Below, piece after piece: positions 1-9,351 of a stretch of DNA of 64,000 nt (position 1 is the first letter of the stretch; the number at the start of each line of letters is the position of its first letter). Position numbers and translations under genes: made by a program. The notes under the pieces were generated by a model. The model was not told the DNA's origin and ran no database searches. It worked only from the letters and a program-made list of their open reading frames with translations. Origin of the DNA: JACVRN01 sp036389255 (GTDB taxonomy: Bacteria; Acidobacteriota; Blastocatellia; Pyrinomonadales; Pyrinomonadaceae); assembly GCA_036389255.1 (NCBI GenBank), contig DASVQI010000024.1, positions 682,001-746,000 of the forward strand. The letters run 5' to 3'.

Positions 1-1485
1 GGAATCCGTGCCAGACATGTTGAAGCCGCCGAAGGGATGAACGCCCACGAGCGCGCCCGTACACTTGCGATTGATGTAGAGGTTGCCCACGTGAAACTCC
101 CTGAGCGCGCGTTCTATCTTCTCAGGGTCGTTGGTGTAGACAGCGCCGGTCAATCCGTACTCCGTATCGTTGGCAATCCGCAGCGCTTCGTCATAATCCC
201 GCGCGCGAATCACGGCCAGCACGGGGCCGAAAATCTCTTCCTGCTCGATGCGGTCGCCGGGCTTAACGTCAGCGATAACAGTCGGCTCTATGAAGTAACC
301 CTGCTCGCCGTCGGAGCCGCCGCCCGCGATGAGCCGTCCGCCGTCAGCCTGTCCCTTCTCTATGTACTCGCTTATGGTCTTGAAGGCCTTATGGTTGATG
401 ACAGCAGACATGTTCGAAGAAGGGTCTGTCGGGTCGCCCACCTTAATCTTCGCCGTGCGCTCCGCGATTCTCTCAAGCATGGGCTCGTAGATGTCAGCGT
501 GTATGATGGCGCGCGAGCAGGCCGAGCATTTCTGTCCCTGAAAGCCGAACGCGGACTGCACCACGCCGGTCGCGGCATCGTCCAAGTCTGTGTCCTTGTC
601 TACAATGATGGCGTCTTTGCCGCCCATCTCCGCGACGACGCGCTTAATCCAGATTTGGCCTTCGTGAACTTTGGCCGCGCGCTCGTTGATACGAAGACCA
701 ATCTCTTTGGAGCCGGTGAAGGCCACGTAACGAGTCAGAGGATGGTCAACAATCACGTCGCCTACTTCCGCGCCGGAGCCGGTCGTGAAGTTGACTACGC
801 CTGCGGGCATCCCTGCCTCTTCCAATAGCTCGAAGAACTTGTAAGCGATAGTCGGAGCGTCCGAAGAGGGCTTAAGGACGACGGTGTTGCCCGTGACTAC
901 GGACGCGACGGTCATACCGGCCATGATGGCTAGCGGGAAATTCCAAGGGGGAATCACCACGCCCACGCCGAGCGGGATGTAAGTCAGGTGGTTGTCTTCG
1001 CCCTGAATGTGTACGAGCGGCTGCTCGCCTGCGTAGCGCAGCATCTCGCGCGCGTAGAACTCGCAGAAGTCTATAGCTTCGGCTGTGTCGCCGTCGGCTT
1101 CGGCCCACGTCTTGCCGACCTCGAAAATCATCCATGCGGACATCTCGTGCTTGCGCTGGCGAAGCAGGGTGGCTACGCGAAACAGAAGCTCTGCGCGCTC
1201 GTGCGCCGGGACATTGCGCCATGTCTGAAAAGTCTCGTTTGCCTTCTCAACGGCGAGACGCGCAAGCTCTTCCGTAGCCTTCTGGAAGCGGCCTACGACC
1301 TGCGTCTTGCTGGCCGGGTTGAGGCTCTCAAAGGTGCGGCCCGTCATGACGCGCTCGCCGCCTATGACTAGCGGATAGTCGCGGCCAAGCTCGCCCCTGA
1401 CCTTCTCAATCGCTTCGCGTATCGCGCTCGCGTTCTCTTCTTTGGAAAAATCCGTAAACGGCTCATTACGAAATTCGCTCACCAT
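1..1485 (-). CDS. pruA: L-glutamate gamma-semialdehyde dehydrogenase, C-terminus cut by window edge
   Basis: These are the first 495 codons of a 1-pyrroline-5-carboxylate (glutamate semialdehyde) dehydrogenase; the frame is still open at the left edge. The family is usually about 515 residues, so only a short tail is missing. The enzyme oxidises glutamate semialdehyde to glutamate with NAD+ at the end of proline and ornithine breakdown, in the cytosol. Seen: PWNFP at residues 180-184, the EMGGKDA stretch with the general-base Glu, and the catalytic Cys at about residue 320 in GFQGQKCSACSR. The ATG start has a GGAGTG ribosome site just upstream. No proline dehydrogenase gene adjoins it. The upstream neighbour is def, across a 235-bp spacer carrying an inverted repeat. 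Choice among RocA/PruA subtypes is by general resemblance only. Confidence 0.93.
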   Translation of the reverse strand, partial: MVSEFRNEPFTDFSKEENASAIREAIEKVRGELGRDYPLVIGGERVMTGRTFESLNPASKTQVVGRFQKATEELARLAVEKANETFQTWRNVPAHERAELLFRVATLLRQRKHEMSAWMIFEVGKTWAEADGDTAEAIDFCEFYAREMLRYAGEQPLVHIQGEDNHLTYIPLGVGVVIPPWNFPLAIMAGMTVASVVTGNTVVLKPSSDAPTIAYKFFELLEEAGMPAGVVNFTTGSGAEVGDVIVDHPLTRYVAFTGSKEIGLRINERAAKVHEGQIWIKRVVAEMGGKDAIIVDKDTDLDDAATGVVQSAFGFQGQKCSACSRAIIHADIYEPMLERIAERTAKIKVGDPTDPSSNMSAVINHKAFKTISEYIEKGQADGGRLIAGGGSDGEQGYFIEPTVIADVKPGDRIEQEEIFGPVLAVIRARDYDEALRIANDTEYGLTGAVYTNDPEKIERALREFHVGNLYINRKCTGALVGVHPFGGFNMSGTDS

Positions 1486-1504
1486 AAACACTCCTTGAAT
1501 TTAG

Positions 1505-1617
1505 GCAGTCGGCAATCAGCAGACAGCCATCAGCATTCAGCTTTAAGAGTTCTCCTCGCGGGCGGTGATTTCAGGCACACCGTTTTAGCTGATGGCTGTC
1601 TGCTGATTGCTGACTGC
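1505..1617. repeat. Inverted repeat built of 7-bp words (heptad hairpin 1)
   Basis: The left arm (1505-1534) and right arm (1588-1617) are reverse complements at 29 of 30 positions, around a 53-bp centre. The left arm is a run of degenerate heptamers of the form GCNNTCA (GCAATCA, GCCATCA, GCATTCA). It fills the spacer between def and pruA, both on the minus strand, so a transcript through it would form a long hairpin. It has no U-tract and does not look like an intrinsic terminator. Confidence 0.85.
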
Positions 1618-1719
1618 TGATTAATGACAGCTTATCACAAAAGCAGAAGCGGTCGCTCGCCTCTCAAGAGGGCGGCGACCGCAATTTGTCTGAAAACTCT
1701 TCGGCCCGGGGCCGGGGAC

Positions 1720-2235
1720 TTAAATCCACTGGCCCGATTTCTGTAGCTTTCTAATCTTGCGCTTGGCCATCTCACGCTTTAAGGGCGTGGTCTTGTCTAT
1801 AAAGACTATGCCGTCGCAGTGATCCGTCTCGTGGAGCATGCAGCGCGCCGTCAGTTCCATCCCGTCTATCTCGAAGACCTCGCCGTTGACGTCCTGTGCG
1901 CGCACTACGGCCCGCAGGCTTCTCTTCACGGCAAAGAAGATGCCGGGGAACGACAGGCAGCCCTCTTCGCCGCTCTGCTCGCCTTCGACTGCCAGGATTT
2001 CGGGGTTGATGAGAGCTACGCGCTGCTTTGGGTCGCGCCCGCCCGAACAGTCCATGACGAAGAGCCGCTTGGAGATTCCCACCTGCGGCGCGGCCAGTCC
2101 TACGCCCGGCGCGTGATACATGGTTTCGAACATGTCGCTGACGAGTTTCTTAAGCTCGTCGTCAAAGTCCGTCACATGCTCGCCCGGCGTCTCCAAAACG
2201 GTCGCAGGCCACTTAACAATCTCCAGCAATGCCAT
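1720..2235 (-). CDS. def: Peptide deformylase
   Basis: Peptide deformylase removes the formyl group from the N-terminal methionine of nascent proteins at the ribosome, using a bound metal ion. All three family motifs are present: GVGLAAPQVG at residues 44-53, EEGCLSFPG with the metal-binding Cys93, and HETDH with metal ligands His135 and His139 and catalytic Glu136. The length of 171 residues is normal for bacterial enzymes. It lies on the minus strand downstream of aroC with about 145 bp between them, so the two could be co-transcribed. No methionyl-tRNA formyltransferase gene adjoins it here, although that pairing is common elsewhere. The assignment is firm. Confidence 0.96.
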   Translation of the reverse strand: MALLEIVKWPATVLETPGEHVTDFDDELKKLVSDMFETMYHAPGVGLAAPQVGISKRLFVMDCSGGRDPKQRVALINPEILAVEGEQSGEEGCLSFPGIFFAVKRSLRAVVRAQDVNGEVFEIDGMELTARCMLHETDHCDGIVFIDKTTPLKREMAKRKIRKLQKSGQWI

Positions 2236-2379
2236 TCTTTTCTTCCTTCTAATCCAGAACGCTCTCTTTTTAGAGCCCTTGAAAGCTCCCGGCTCACCCT
2301 AAATTCTACGCTAAACAGAGCCTTCAGCGCCAGTGGACAGGATTTGAAGCATGAGCGGGCCCTTTCGTTGCCAAAGCCT

Positions 2380-3549
<1,170 letters not shown>

Positions 3550-3562
3550 AAAGAGAGTGATG

Positions 3563-3637
3563 AGTGACAAGCGGCGAGCGACGGGTTAGAGAGCAAGCTT
3601 TTTCCGGCTTTTCACCTGTCACTCTTCGCTTGTCACT
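3563..3637. repeat. Inverted repeat built of 7-bp words (heptad hairpin 2)
   Basis: Arms 3563-3582 and 3618-3637 are complementary at 17 of 20 positions. The left side reads as degenerate heptamers (AGTGATG, AGTGACA, AGCGGCG, AGCGACG). It spans the spacer between the flavoprotein gene and aroC; the right arm covers the flavoprotein stop codon and the left arm ends 14 bp before the aroC start. Confidence 0.75.
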
Positions 3638-5129
3638 GCTCTAGAAGTTCTTCCGAAAAAATGTTGCCGCGACCGAGTATGCAGGCCGGGTCAAAGGCTC
3701 TTTTCAGCGCGGCCATCTCGCGCAGGTTCTCTTGCGTGTAGAGAAGGCCGAGGTAGTCGCGCTTGAGCTTTCCTATGCCGTGCTCCGCAGAGATTGTGCC
3801 GCCACGACTCACGGCGCGCTTCACAAAACGCAGGTAGATTTCGCGCGCCGCCTGAGCCTCTCCGTCATCGCGCGGCATGATGTTGACGTGTACGTGATTG
3901 TCGCCTATGTGCCCGAAGATGACGTACTGTAGACGACTCTCCGCCAGACTCTCTTTATAAAAGCGAAGCATAGACCGGAACTCTTCGTCCGGCACGGCCA
4001 TGTCCGTAGAGACTTTGCGCTGGCCGTGACGCGCCAGCCACTCGTTCACCAGCACGGGCAGTTGATGGCGAAACTTCCTGAGCCGTGCGCGACCCTTTTC
4101 TTCGACGGCAAACCAAGAGTCGTCCAGAAGCGCGTCGTGCCGCTCAAGAAGCTGAAGCCAGTCGCTCATCAGCTCATCTTCCGTGTCGGAGGTCGTCTCC
4201 TGCTCGAAAAAGATTGCGCCGCCGCTCGCTTTCTCGGGTATCTGACTGAATTTCGAGCGAAGAAAGCCGAGCGATTCGTCATCGAAATATTCAAGAGCGC
4301 GCGCATCTATTCCCTGCTCGCCTTTGTCACGCGTTGCGAGCGACGCCTCGCGCGCCTCCAGCACAAAGGCCAGCAGATTCTCCTCCGTCTCGAAGAAAGC
4401 AACGCCGCTCAGCACATTTTCAGGCACAGGGAGAAGTCTCGCTTCGACCTCCGTGATGACGCCGAGCGTGCCCTCGCTTCCTATGAAGAGGTCTATCGCA
4501 TCCATCCCTTCCGCGACGAAGTAACCCGACGCGTGCTTGCGCGTCTGCGGCATTCTGTAAGAAGGAAGACGCGCCTCAATCCTGCGGCCCGTTGATAAAG
4601 GAATGTCTAAATGGCCGCCCGCGTCGGCGCGGAGTTCTCCGCGCGCGATGTCCAGCAGTTCGCCTGTTGCCAGAGCGATTTTAAGGCGGCTGATGTAGTT
4701 GCGCGTGGGGCCGTATTTGAAGGTGCGCGCGCCCGAAGCGTTCGTGGCGACGCTTCCGCCCAGATAGCAACTACGCTCCGTCGGGTCAGGCGGATAAAGC
4801 AGCCCCTCTGCCTCTACGCTTCGCTGAAACTCCGAGAGCATGACACCGGCTTCAGCCACTGCGCGCCCGCCAGCCGCGTCCCGGCTAATCTCTTTAATTC
4901 GATTCAGCCTGTCGGTCGCAAGCACCATCCCGCCAAAGGGCACGCGGCCGCCTACGATTCCCGTGCCCGCTCCCGAAACCGTAACGGGCGTCTGTTCCAA
5001 AGAGGCCGCGCGCAGGATTTCCGCCACTTCCTCTGGCGATTCAGGCAACATCACGCGCGCAGCATGCCCGCCCTCAAGATTGCTGGAATCGGAGAGAACG
5101 GATTCAATCTCGTCGGAGATGGTCTTCAT
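3633..5129 (-). CDS. FAD-binding oxidoreductase, D-lactate/glycolate dehydrogenase (GlcD) type
   Basis: A 498-residue flavoprotein of the PCMH-type FAD family, which includes D-lactate dehydrogenase (cytochrome), glycolate oxidase subunit GlcD and D-2-hydroxyglutarate dehydrogenase. It probably oxidises a 2-hydroxy acid and passes electrons to the respiratory chain. The N-terminal half (about 25-200) has the FAD-binding fold with VTVSGAGTGIVGGRVPFGG and DPTERSCYLGGSVATNASGA. The C-terminal half is the FAD-oxidase cap, with FGHIGDNHVHVN and ISAEHGIGKLKRDYL. No GlcE or GlcF gene adjoins it, so it probably acts as a single-subunit enzyme. It overlaps the upstream gene by four bases, which suggests translational coupling. 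The substrate cannot be read from sequence. Confidence 0.9.
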   Translation of the reverse strand: MKTISDEIESVLSDSSNLEGGHAARVMLPESPEEVAEILRAASLEQTPVTVSGAGTGIVGGRVPFGGMVLATDRLNRIKEISRDAAGGRAVAEAGVMLSEFQRSVEAEGLLYPPDPTERSCYLGGSVATNASGARTFKYGPTRNYISRLKIALATGELLDIARGELRADAGGHLDIPLSTGRRIEARLPSYRMPQTRKHASGYFVAEGMDAIDLFIGSEGTLGVITEVEARLLPVPENVLSGVAFFETEENLLAFVLEAREASLATRDKGEQGIDARALEYFDDESLGFLRSKFSQIPEKASGGAIFFEQETTSDTEDELMSDWLQLLERHDALLDDSWFAVEEKGRARLRKFRHQLPVLVNEWLARHGQRKVSTDMAVPDEEFRSMLRFYKESLAESRLQYVIFGHIGDNHVHVNIMPRDDGEAQAAREIYLRFVKRAVSRGGTISAEHGIGKLKRDYLGLLYTQENLREMAALKRAFDPACILGRGNIFSEELLEQ

Positions 5130-6532
5130 CTTTCCTGCGCGTCCAGCTCCGGATATTCAAAGGGATGACTGGCAAGGACTGCGCGCATGTTCACCTGCCC
5201 GTGCAGCGTCTCAAGATAAGCGCCGAAGCGATGAAGCACGGGCGAAAGCTCCACGGCCCCGCGCGCCGCTCCTACCTCCTCCATGAAGCGCTCGCACGCC
5301 TCCCAATCCTTATACATAAGGTAACGCAGGCTGCCCTCTCTGAATTCGGCAAGACGCTCCAGCAGGGGAGCGACAGGGCGTTGGTCTCGCTCACGCTCTG
5401 CGCGCCTGACTAAAAGCAGCAGCGTCCACAAGTCTCTTCTAAGGGCGAGCGATTGCTGAAGCTTCGTCTGAAAGGTGTCGAAGAGATGCGCGCCTTCAAG
5501 GCCGGGGTCGAAAAGCTGCGCGAGCGCGACCGTTGACTGCTGGAAACAGTCTCGCAAAAGACCGTAAGCGTTCTCCACCTTCGCGTAGATGGCAGTCGGC
5601 TGGCGCAAATCGCTCAGGCCTACAAGCTCGTGCGCGAAGACCTTTCTCAACTCCATGGAGATTGCGTAGTTCGTCCCGTCCAGAGTGTCGAACAGGGCCT
5701 CGTCCATCCCTTCGGTACGCATGGCGCGCGTCTCTATGAACTCAAGCAGCGTGCGCGCCTCTTCGTGCAGAAGCGTGAAGATTGGAAGCAGGAATTTGAG
5801 CGGCTGGTCGCGCCTGAGCACGCTTTCTATGAACCGTAGCCTCTGAAGCATGCGTGCAAGGCTGGTAAAGATGATAAGCAGGTCTGCGCCCTGAGCGGCT
5901 GGCGCTTGTCTGTCGCGCGTGATGTTGAGAAGCTGCGCCTGCAAACCGGCTGCGCTGTAGTAATCGGAGGCGCGCATCAGCTTCTGCGCGCCTGCGGAGC
6001 GCTCCAACTCCTGCGCCGCCATCCTGCCCAGATTAGACCACGAGTGAAAGCTTACGGCCCCCGCCTCCAGCATCGAGTCGCACATAGCGCAGAGGTTCGT
6101 CAGTGACTCGGCAAGCTGTAGAGTCGGTTCATTCGACCGCGATAGGGACGGAGCTTCTGCCGACCCCAGCGAATCGGGCAAGTCAGCATCAACCGTAGCT
6201 CCTAATGTAATGGAATCCTGTGCGACGCTCTGAGGCGCGCTCAAGCTGAGCGCCAGTTGTGCGCTTTGCAGTAAGGAGCGGCGCGCAATACGCAACTCAT
6301 TCGACCAATCGCGCGCGGTCGCTTCCGCCTGCTCCGTCTCGTTGAAGGGATGATTGCGAACCTTGAAGAAGCTGCTGATGGCACGCAGCCAGAGGCCAAG
6401 CCGCCGCGCATCCTCATGGTCTTCCAGTTCTACTGACCGGCTTCGCTCAGGCGCAGAGAAGAAGGGCGCGTCCAATTCGTCCGGCGCGACCTGTTCCGTG
6501 ATAAGATTTCCCGTTTCCAGATTGACTTCCAT
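5126..6532 (-). CDS. Hypothetical helical protein, co-transcribed with the GlcD-type flavoprotein
   Basis: A 468-residue protein I do not recognise. It has no signal peptide, no membrane segment and no catalytic motif. It is rich in Leu, Ala, Arg and Glu with repeated amphipathic helical stretches, suggesting an all-alpha fold. Residues 80-150 are Ser/Ala-rich and probably a linker. The frame opens at a TTG at 6553, but the ATG at 6532 (MEVNLETG) is the more likely start. The stop overlaps the start of the flavoprotein gene by four bases, so the two are almost certainly in one operon. That points to a joint role, but none can be named. Confidence 0.75.
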   Translation of the reverse strand: MEVNLETGNLITEQVAPDELDAPFFSAPERSRSVELEDHEDARRLGLWLRAISSFFKVRNHPFNETEQAEATARDWSNELRIARRSLLQSAQLALSLSAPQSVAQDSITLGATVDADLPDSLGSAEAPSLSRSNEPTLQLAESLTNLCAMCDSMLEAGAVSFHSWSNLGRMAAQELERSAGAQKLMRASDYYSAAGLQAQLLNITRDRQAPAAQGADLLIIFTSLARMLQRLRFIESVLRRDQPLKFLLPIFTLLHEEARTLLEFIETRAMRTEGMDEALFDTLDGTNYAISMELRKVFAHELVGLSDLRQPTAIYAKVENAYGLLRDCFQQSTVALAQLFDPGLEGAHLFDTFQTKLQQSLALRRDLWTLLLLVRRAERERDQRPVAPLLERLAEFREGSLRYLMYKDWEACERFMEEVGAARGAVELSPVLHRFGAYLETLHGQVNMRAVLASHPFEYPELDAQER

Positions 6533-6687
6533 AATCGAAGCGGCTTCGGGCAAGCAGGACTGCTGGGCGAGAAGACCTGCCTGTTTGATTTTAAGCGTTT
6601 CATGCTCCCGCTTGCAAAATTTTCATGTAGATTTATGCGCGACCGAACATTTTTTTAAGCGGCAAGCGCCCCGCGCGCGCTCTTTCT

Positions 6688-7311
6688 ATGACCGAAATAT
6701 CTACGAAGGAACTGGTAATCGCCACGCGCAACCGTGGCAAGCTGGTAGAAGTCCGCGAGCTCCTACACGATTTAAATATAAACCTGCGAAGCCTGACGGA
6801 CTTTCCCGCCTCGACCGAGGTTGAAGAGACGGGCAGAACGTTTGCCGAAAACGCTTCCATCAAGGCTGCCGCGTATGCCCTGCAAACTGGCTCATGGACG
6901 CTCTCGGACGATTCCGGCCTTGAGGTTGACGCGCTCAATGGAGCGCCCGGCGTCTACTCCGCGCGCTACGCCGGAGAGCAAGCGACGGACGCAGAGCGCA
7001 TGGAGCTTCTTCTCTTGGAACTCGCGCGCACGGGCGATTCTGAGCGGCGGGCACGCTTTGTCTGCGCCGTTTCGCTGGCCGACCCTGCGGGCCGCATAGT
7101 CAAAATCGCTACGGGGACTTGCGAAGGGCGCATAGCTCACGCCCCGAGGGGCTCGCTGGGCTTCGGCTATGACCCAATCTTCATACCGGAAGGGTTCGAG
7201 CAGAGCTTTGGCGAGTTGTCATCGGAGATAAAACAAGTCATCAGCCACCGCGCACGCGCTCTGGCTGAAACCCGCTCTTTTCTGGAGAAACTTTTCGGTG
7301 CGGCTGGTTGA
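6688..7311 (+). CDS. rdgB: XTP/dITP diphosphatase (RdgB/HAM1 family)
   Basis: This house-cleaning pyrophosphatase hydrolyses dITP, ITP and XTP to monophosphates and so keeps deaminated purines out of nucleic acids. The 207-residue length fits the family (about 190-210). Family hallmarks seen: VIATRNRGKLVEVRELL at the N-terminus, TFAENASIKAAAYA, the catalytic SDDSGLEVDALNGAPGVYSA segment, the GSLGFGYDPIFIPEG loop, and SHRARAL near the C-terminus. It is read divergently from the upstream helical-protein operon, with both promoters inside a 155-bp gap. tRNA-Pro follows it on the same strand. Confidence 0.96.
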   Translation: MTEISTKELVIATRNRGKLVEVRELLHDLNINLRSLTDFPASTEVEETGRTFAENASIKAAAYALQTGSWTLSDDSGLEVDALNGAPGVYSARYAGEQATDAERMELLLLELARTGDSERRARFVCAVSLADPAGRIVKIATGTCEGRIAHAPRGSLGFGYDPIFIPEGFEQSFGELSSEIKQVISHRARALAETRSFLEKLFGAAG

Positions 7312-7377
7312 CCGTTCTTCAAATAGGCGGCTAGAATAAGCTTGATTACATGGCTCCGCGTGGAGCCGCAGAGTTAG

Positions 7378-7450
7378 CGGGGCGTCGCCTAGTGGCTATG
7401 GCGCTTGCTTTGGGAGCAAGATATCGGGAGTTCGAGTCTCTCCGCCCCGA
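7378..7450 (+). tRNA. tRNA-Pro (anticodon UGG)
   Basis: A 73-nt cloverleaf. The acceptor stem pairs CGGGGCG with CGCCCCG, the anticodon stem pairs CTTGC with GCAAG around loop TTTGGGA (anticodon TGG), and the T-arm GGGAG-TTCGAGT-CTCTC is intact. CCA is not encoded. A terminator follows within 10 bp. Confidence 0.95.
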
Positions 7451-7458
7451 CTCTTTTT

Positions 7459-7492
7459 AAGGAGCAGCACTGACGAGGGCTGCTCCTTTATT
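7459..7492 (+). terminator. Intrinsic terminator after tRNA-Pro
   Basis: The 10-bp perfect stem AAGGAGCAGC / GCTGCTCCTT is followed by TTATTACTTT. It ends the tRNA-Pro (and possibly rdgB) transcript. Confidence 0.85.
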
Positions 7493-7693
7493 ACTTTAGC
7501 CCGCGTCATCCTCTAGTCAATGAATCTTCCTGCCTTTAGCGGCCTGCAAATCCTGAAGCGGTAAAATTTCTTCCAAAATGGCCGAAAATGGCGATTTTTG
7601 TGAAGACTTGCGGCCTGTGGTGTGATATATGTTGCACCCGAAAGCTTTTTCCATCTTCCCCGAAAATTCACATGGAGGTAATCACACCACGCT

Positions 7694-7999
7694 ATGGCGA
7701 CGGCATCAAAGAAGCGCATGACACAGTCGGAGGTCATCAACCACTTTGCGGAAAAGACAGGACTGAAGCGGGCACAGGTCAAAGAGTTCTTCGAAGAGCT
7801 GGCGAATCTGGCCGGCAGCGAAGTTAAAGCTAATGGAGAGTTTGCTTTACCCGGCTTCGGGAAACTCGTCCGCTCTGAGAGAAAGGCTCGCGAGGGGCGC
7901 AACCCTGCGACAGGAGAAACCATTCAGATTCCTGCCAAGACCACGCTCAAATTCCGCGTAGGCAAAGGCATGAAGGACTCTATTCTTCCAAAGAAGTAG
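7694..7999 (+). CDS. hup: HU-family DNA-binding protein
   Basis: A 101-residue histone-like protein of the HU/IHF family, which binds and bends DNA as a dimer in the nucleoid. Seen: the N-terminal helices (MTQSEVINHFAEKTGLKRAQ), the turn GEFALPGFGKLV, and the DNA-contacting arm with GRNPATGETIQIPAKTTLKFRVGK, where Pro sits at the intercalating position. The start is an ATG with a GGAGGT ribosome site 12 bases upstream. A short N-terminal extension (MATASKKR) precedes the usual start. A 10-bp spaced direct repeat of AAAATGGC lies upstream near 7575-7592 and may belong to its promoter region. HU and IHF subunits cannot be told apart with certainty, but HU is more likely. Confidence 0.93.
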   Translation: MATASKKRMTQSEVINHFAEKTGLKRAQVKEFFEELANLAGSEVKANGEFALPGFGKLVRSERKAREGRNPATGETIQIPAKTTLKFRVGKGMKDSILPKK

Positions 8000-8026
8000 C
8001 TGGAAAATTGTCCCGGTACATTTTTT

Positions 8027-8080
8027 CGCCGTCTGGGCATTCGGACTCCCGAAATCAGGGAACCGAACACTCAGACGGCG
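8027..8080. terminator. Inverted repeat after hup, possible terminator
   Basis: CGCCGTCTG (8027-8035) pairs with CAGACGGCG (8072-8080), with a second inner pairing of ATTCGG and CCGAAC. The position just after hup suits termination or mRNA 3' end protection. It lacks a good T-tract on the plus strand; on the minus side it is followed by a run of A/T. Confidence 0.5.
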
Positions 8081-8210
8081 TTCGCCGTTCCAGCCTTCGA
8101 TACGTCTAAATAAAGCACGGATTAAAGTTATTAACACTCAAACAAGCCCCGTTGATGCGGCCTGAAATTTATCTTCCATTTTCCCAAGACTTCCTCTATA
8201 CTGGCCCGTT

Positions 8211-8238
8211 TTGTCGGACACAATTGACGCACTATAGA
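8211..8238 (+). promoter_or_regulatory. Candidate sigma-70 promoter for the 8424 gene
   Basis: TTGTCG, a 16-bp spacer, then TATAGA, giving a start point near 8245. This would leave an untranslated leader of about 180 nt before the GTG at 8424. Confidence 0.5.
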
Positions 8239-8280
8239 GGGGTTTCGAATCTGCAAGTGTGTCTATTTACAGACAAAATA

Positions 8281-8313
8281 GCTTTGGAAATGCAACACTT
8301 TTGCATCCAAAGC
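8281..8313 (+). promoter_or_regulatory. Hairpin in the leader of the 8424 gene
   Basis: GCTTTGG pairs with CCAAAGC (7 bp), and inside it ATGCAA pairs with TTGCAT (6 bp) around a short loop. The stem is stable and lies mid-leader, about 110 nt before the start codon. The 8000-8423 gap otherwise holds only the promoter candidate and the hup 3' hairpin. Confidence 0.6.
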
Positions 8314-8423
8314 AGTTACAAATACATCTAATATCTACCCAAACGAAACCAGTCGCGGGTTGCGCTCTTGAGGGGATTAAATCTTAGGTCGCAGCCTGTC
8401 GAATTGAAGGAGCCAGAGAAGAC

Positions 8424-8687
8424 GTGAACTTTGATAAGCACTTGCCGCTAGACGAGCGGATTCTGAGAATTGACCACATCCAGGCACGCCGTTTCTCTAA
8501 ACTGAACGGCACAGCTCTGGAAATCGCAACCGAGGGTATTCTGCGTCACCTGCGCGCGTGCGACCGTATGGATGTCAATCCAGACATCTCAGCCGTGCGC
8601 GAGATAATTGACGACGCTTTGAACGGTCGTCGCGTTTACGCTGAGACTTCGGACGACCGTCGTACCGATGACCGTCGCGCTGCCTAA
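8424..8687 (+). CDS. Small hypothetical protein, GTG start
   Basis: An 87-residue soluble protein I do not recognise. It is probably helical through residues 10-70, with a charged C-terminal tail of repeated Asp-Asp-Arg-Arg. It starts at GTG with GAAGGAG upstream. A recognisable promoter lies about 190 bp upstream and a strong bidirectional terminator starts about 30 bp downstream, so it forms its own transcription unit with a long structured leader. The neat unit and the codon usage, which matches the neighbours, support a real gene. No function can be given. Confidence 0.7.
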   Translation: MNFDKHLPLDERILRIDHIQARRFSKLNGTALEIATEGILRHLRACDRMDVNPDISAVREIIDDALNGRRVYAETSDDRRTDDRRAA

Positions 8688-8717
8688 AGGGCTAACGACT
8701 ACCAGTCAAGTTTTCAA

Positions 8718-8759
8718 CTAAAAGACCGCTCAACCCCTTCGCGGGTAGCGGTCTTTTAG
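8718..8759. terminator. Strong bidirectional terminator
   Basis: A 13-bp perfect stem, CTAAAAGACCGCT / AGCGGTCTTTTAG, with A-rich and T-rich flanks on either side. It serves the 8424 gene from the left and the Nudix gene from the right. Confidence 0.92.
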
Positions 8760-8774
8760 TGTCTAAGAAACCAA

Positions 8775-9334
8775 CTACTTCTGCCTTCTGAGCTGTAGCT
8801 CATACTGCGTGATGGCCAGCCTGCTGAGCGCGTCCGTGATTTCGCCCGCGAGCACCATCTCAAGCGCATGGCTGAACGGGACGCGTCTTAATCGTAGCTC
8901 CTCCGTCCCTTCGGGATGATGCTCTCCCTGTGTGAGCCCCTTTGCAACGTACCAGACGGCAAACTCGTCCGTGACGGAATTTGAAAGATGAGCTTCGCCA
9001 AGCTGCTCCCAGCAGCTAGCGCTCAGTCCAGTCTCTTCCTCCAACTCGCGCTTCGCGGCGCTAGCGGCTCTTCGCCTTCCGCGCAGCCGCCCTCCGGAAT
9101 CTCCCATGAATAACGCTCCAGCGTGTAGCGGTACTGGCCTACCAGATAAATTGAATCGTCCTCATCTATCGCCAGAACTCCGACGGCTCTGTTCCTGAAA
9201 TGGACTACGCCGTAGATACCCTGCTCGCCGTCCGGGCGAATGACCTTGTCTTCCCTCACCCTTATCCAGTTGTTCTCGTACACCTCTCTGGAAGAGAGCG
9301 TGCGCCACGGGTTTCTGTGTTCGTCGGTTTCCAT
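8775..9334 (-). pseudogene. Nudix hydrolase (ADP-ribose pyrophosphatase-like) broken by a frameshift
   Basis: Two minus-strand frames together make one Nudix protein of about 185 residues. The first (9334 to about 9058) gives the N-terminal strand region and the beginning of the Nudix box, EIPEGGCAEGEEPLA. The second (from about 9057 to 8775) continues with AAKRELEEETGLSA and the C-terminus. Restoring one base at about 9055-9060 gives a perfect G-x5-E-x7-RE-x2-EE-x-G box, so the lesion sits in the catalytic motif. Intact members hydrolyse ADP-ribose or related nucleotide sugars to AMP plus sugar phosphate. The rest of both halves is well preserved, so the break is recent, or it is a sequencing or assembly error. 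Confidence 0.85.
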
Positions 9335-9351
9335 GCCTGCCTGCTTTGACT

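Noticed and set aside
8775..9334. Two separate overlapping genes
   Set aside because: Each frame holds only half of a Nudix protein, and joining them with a single base restores the full motif.
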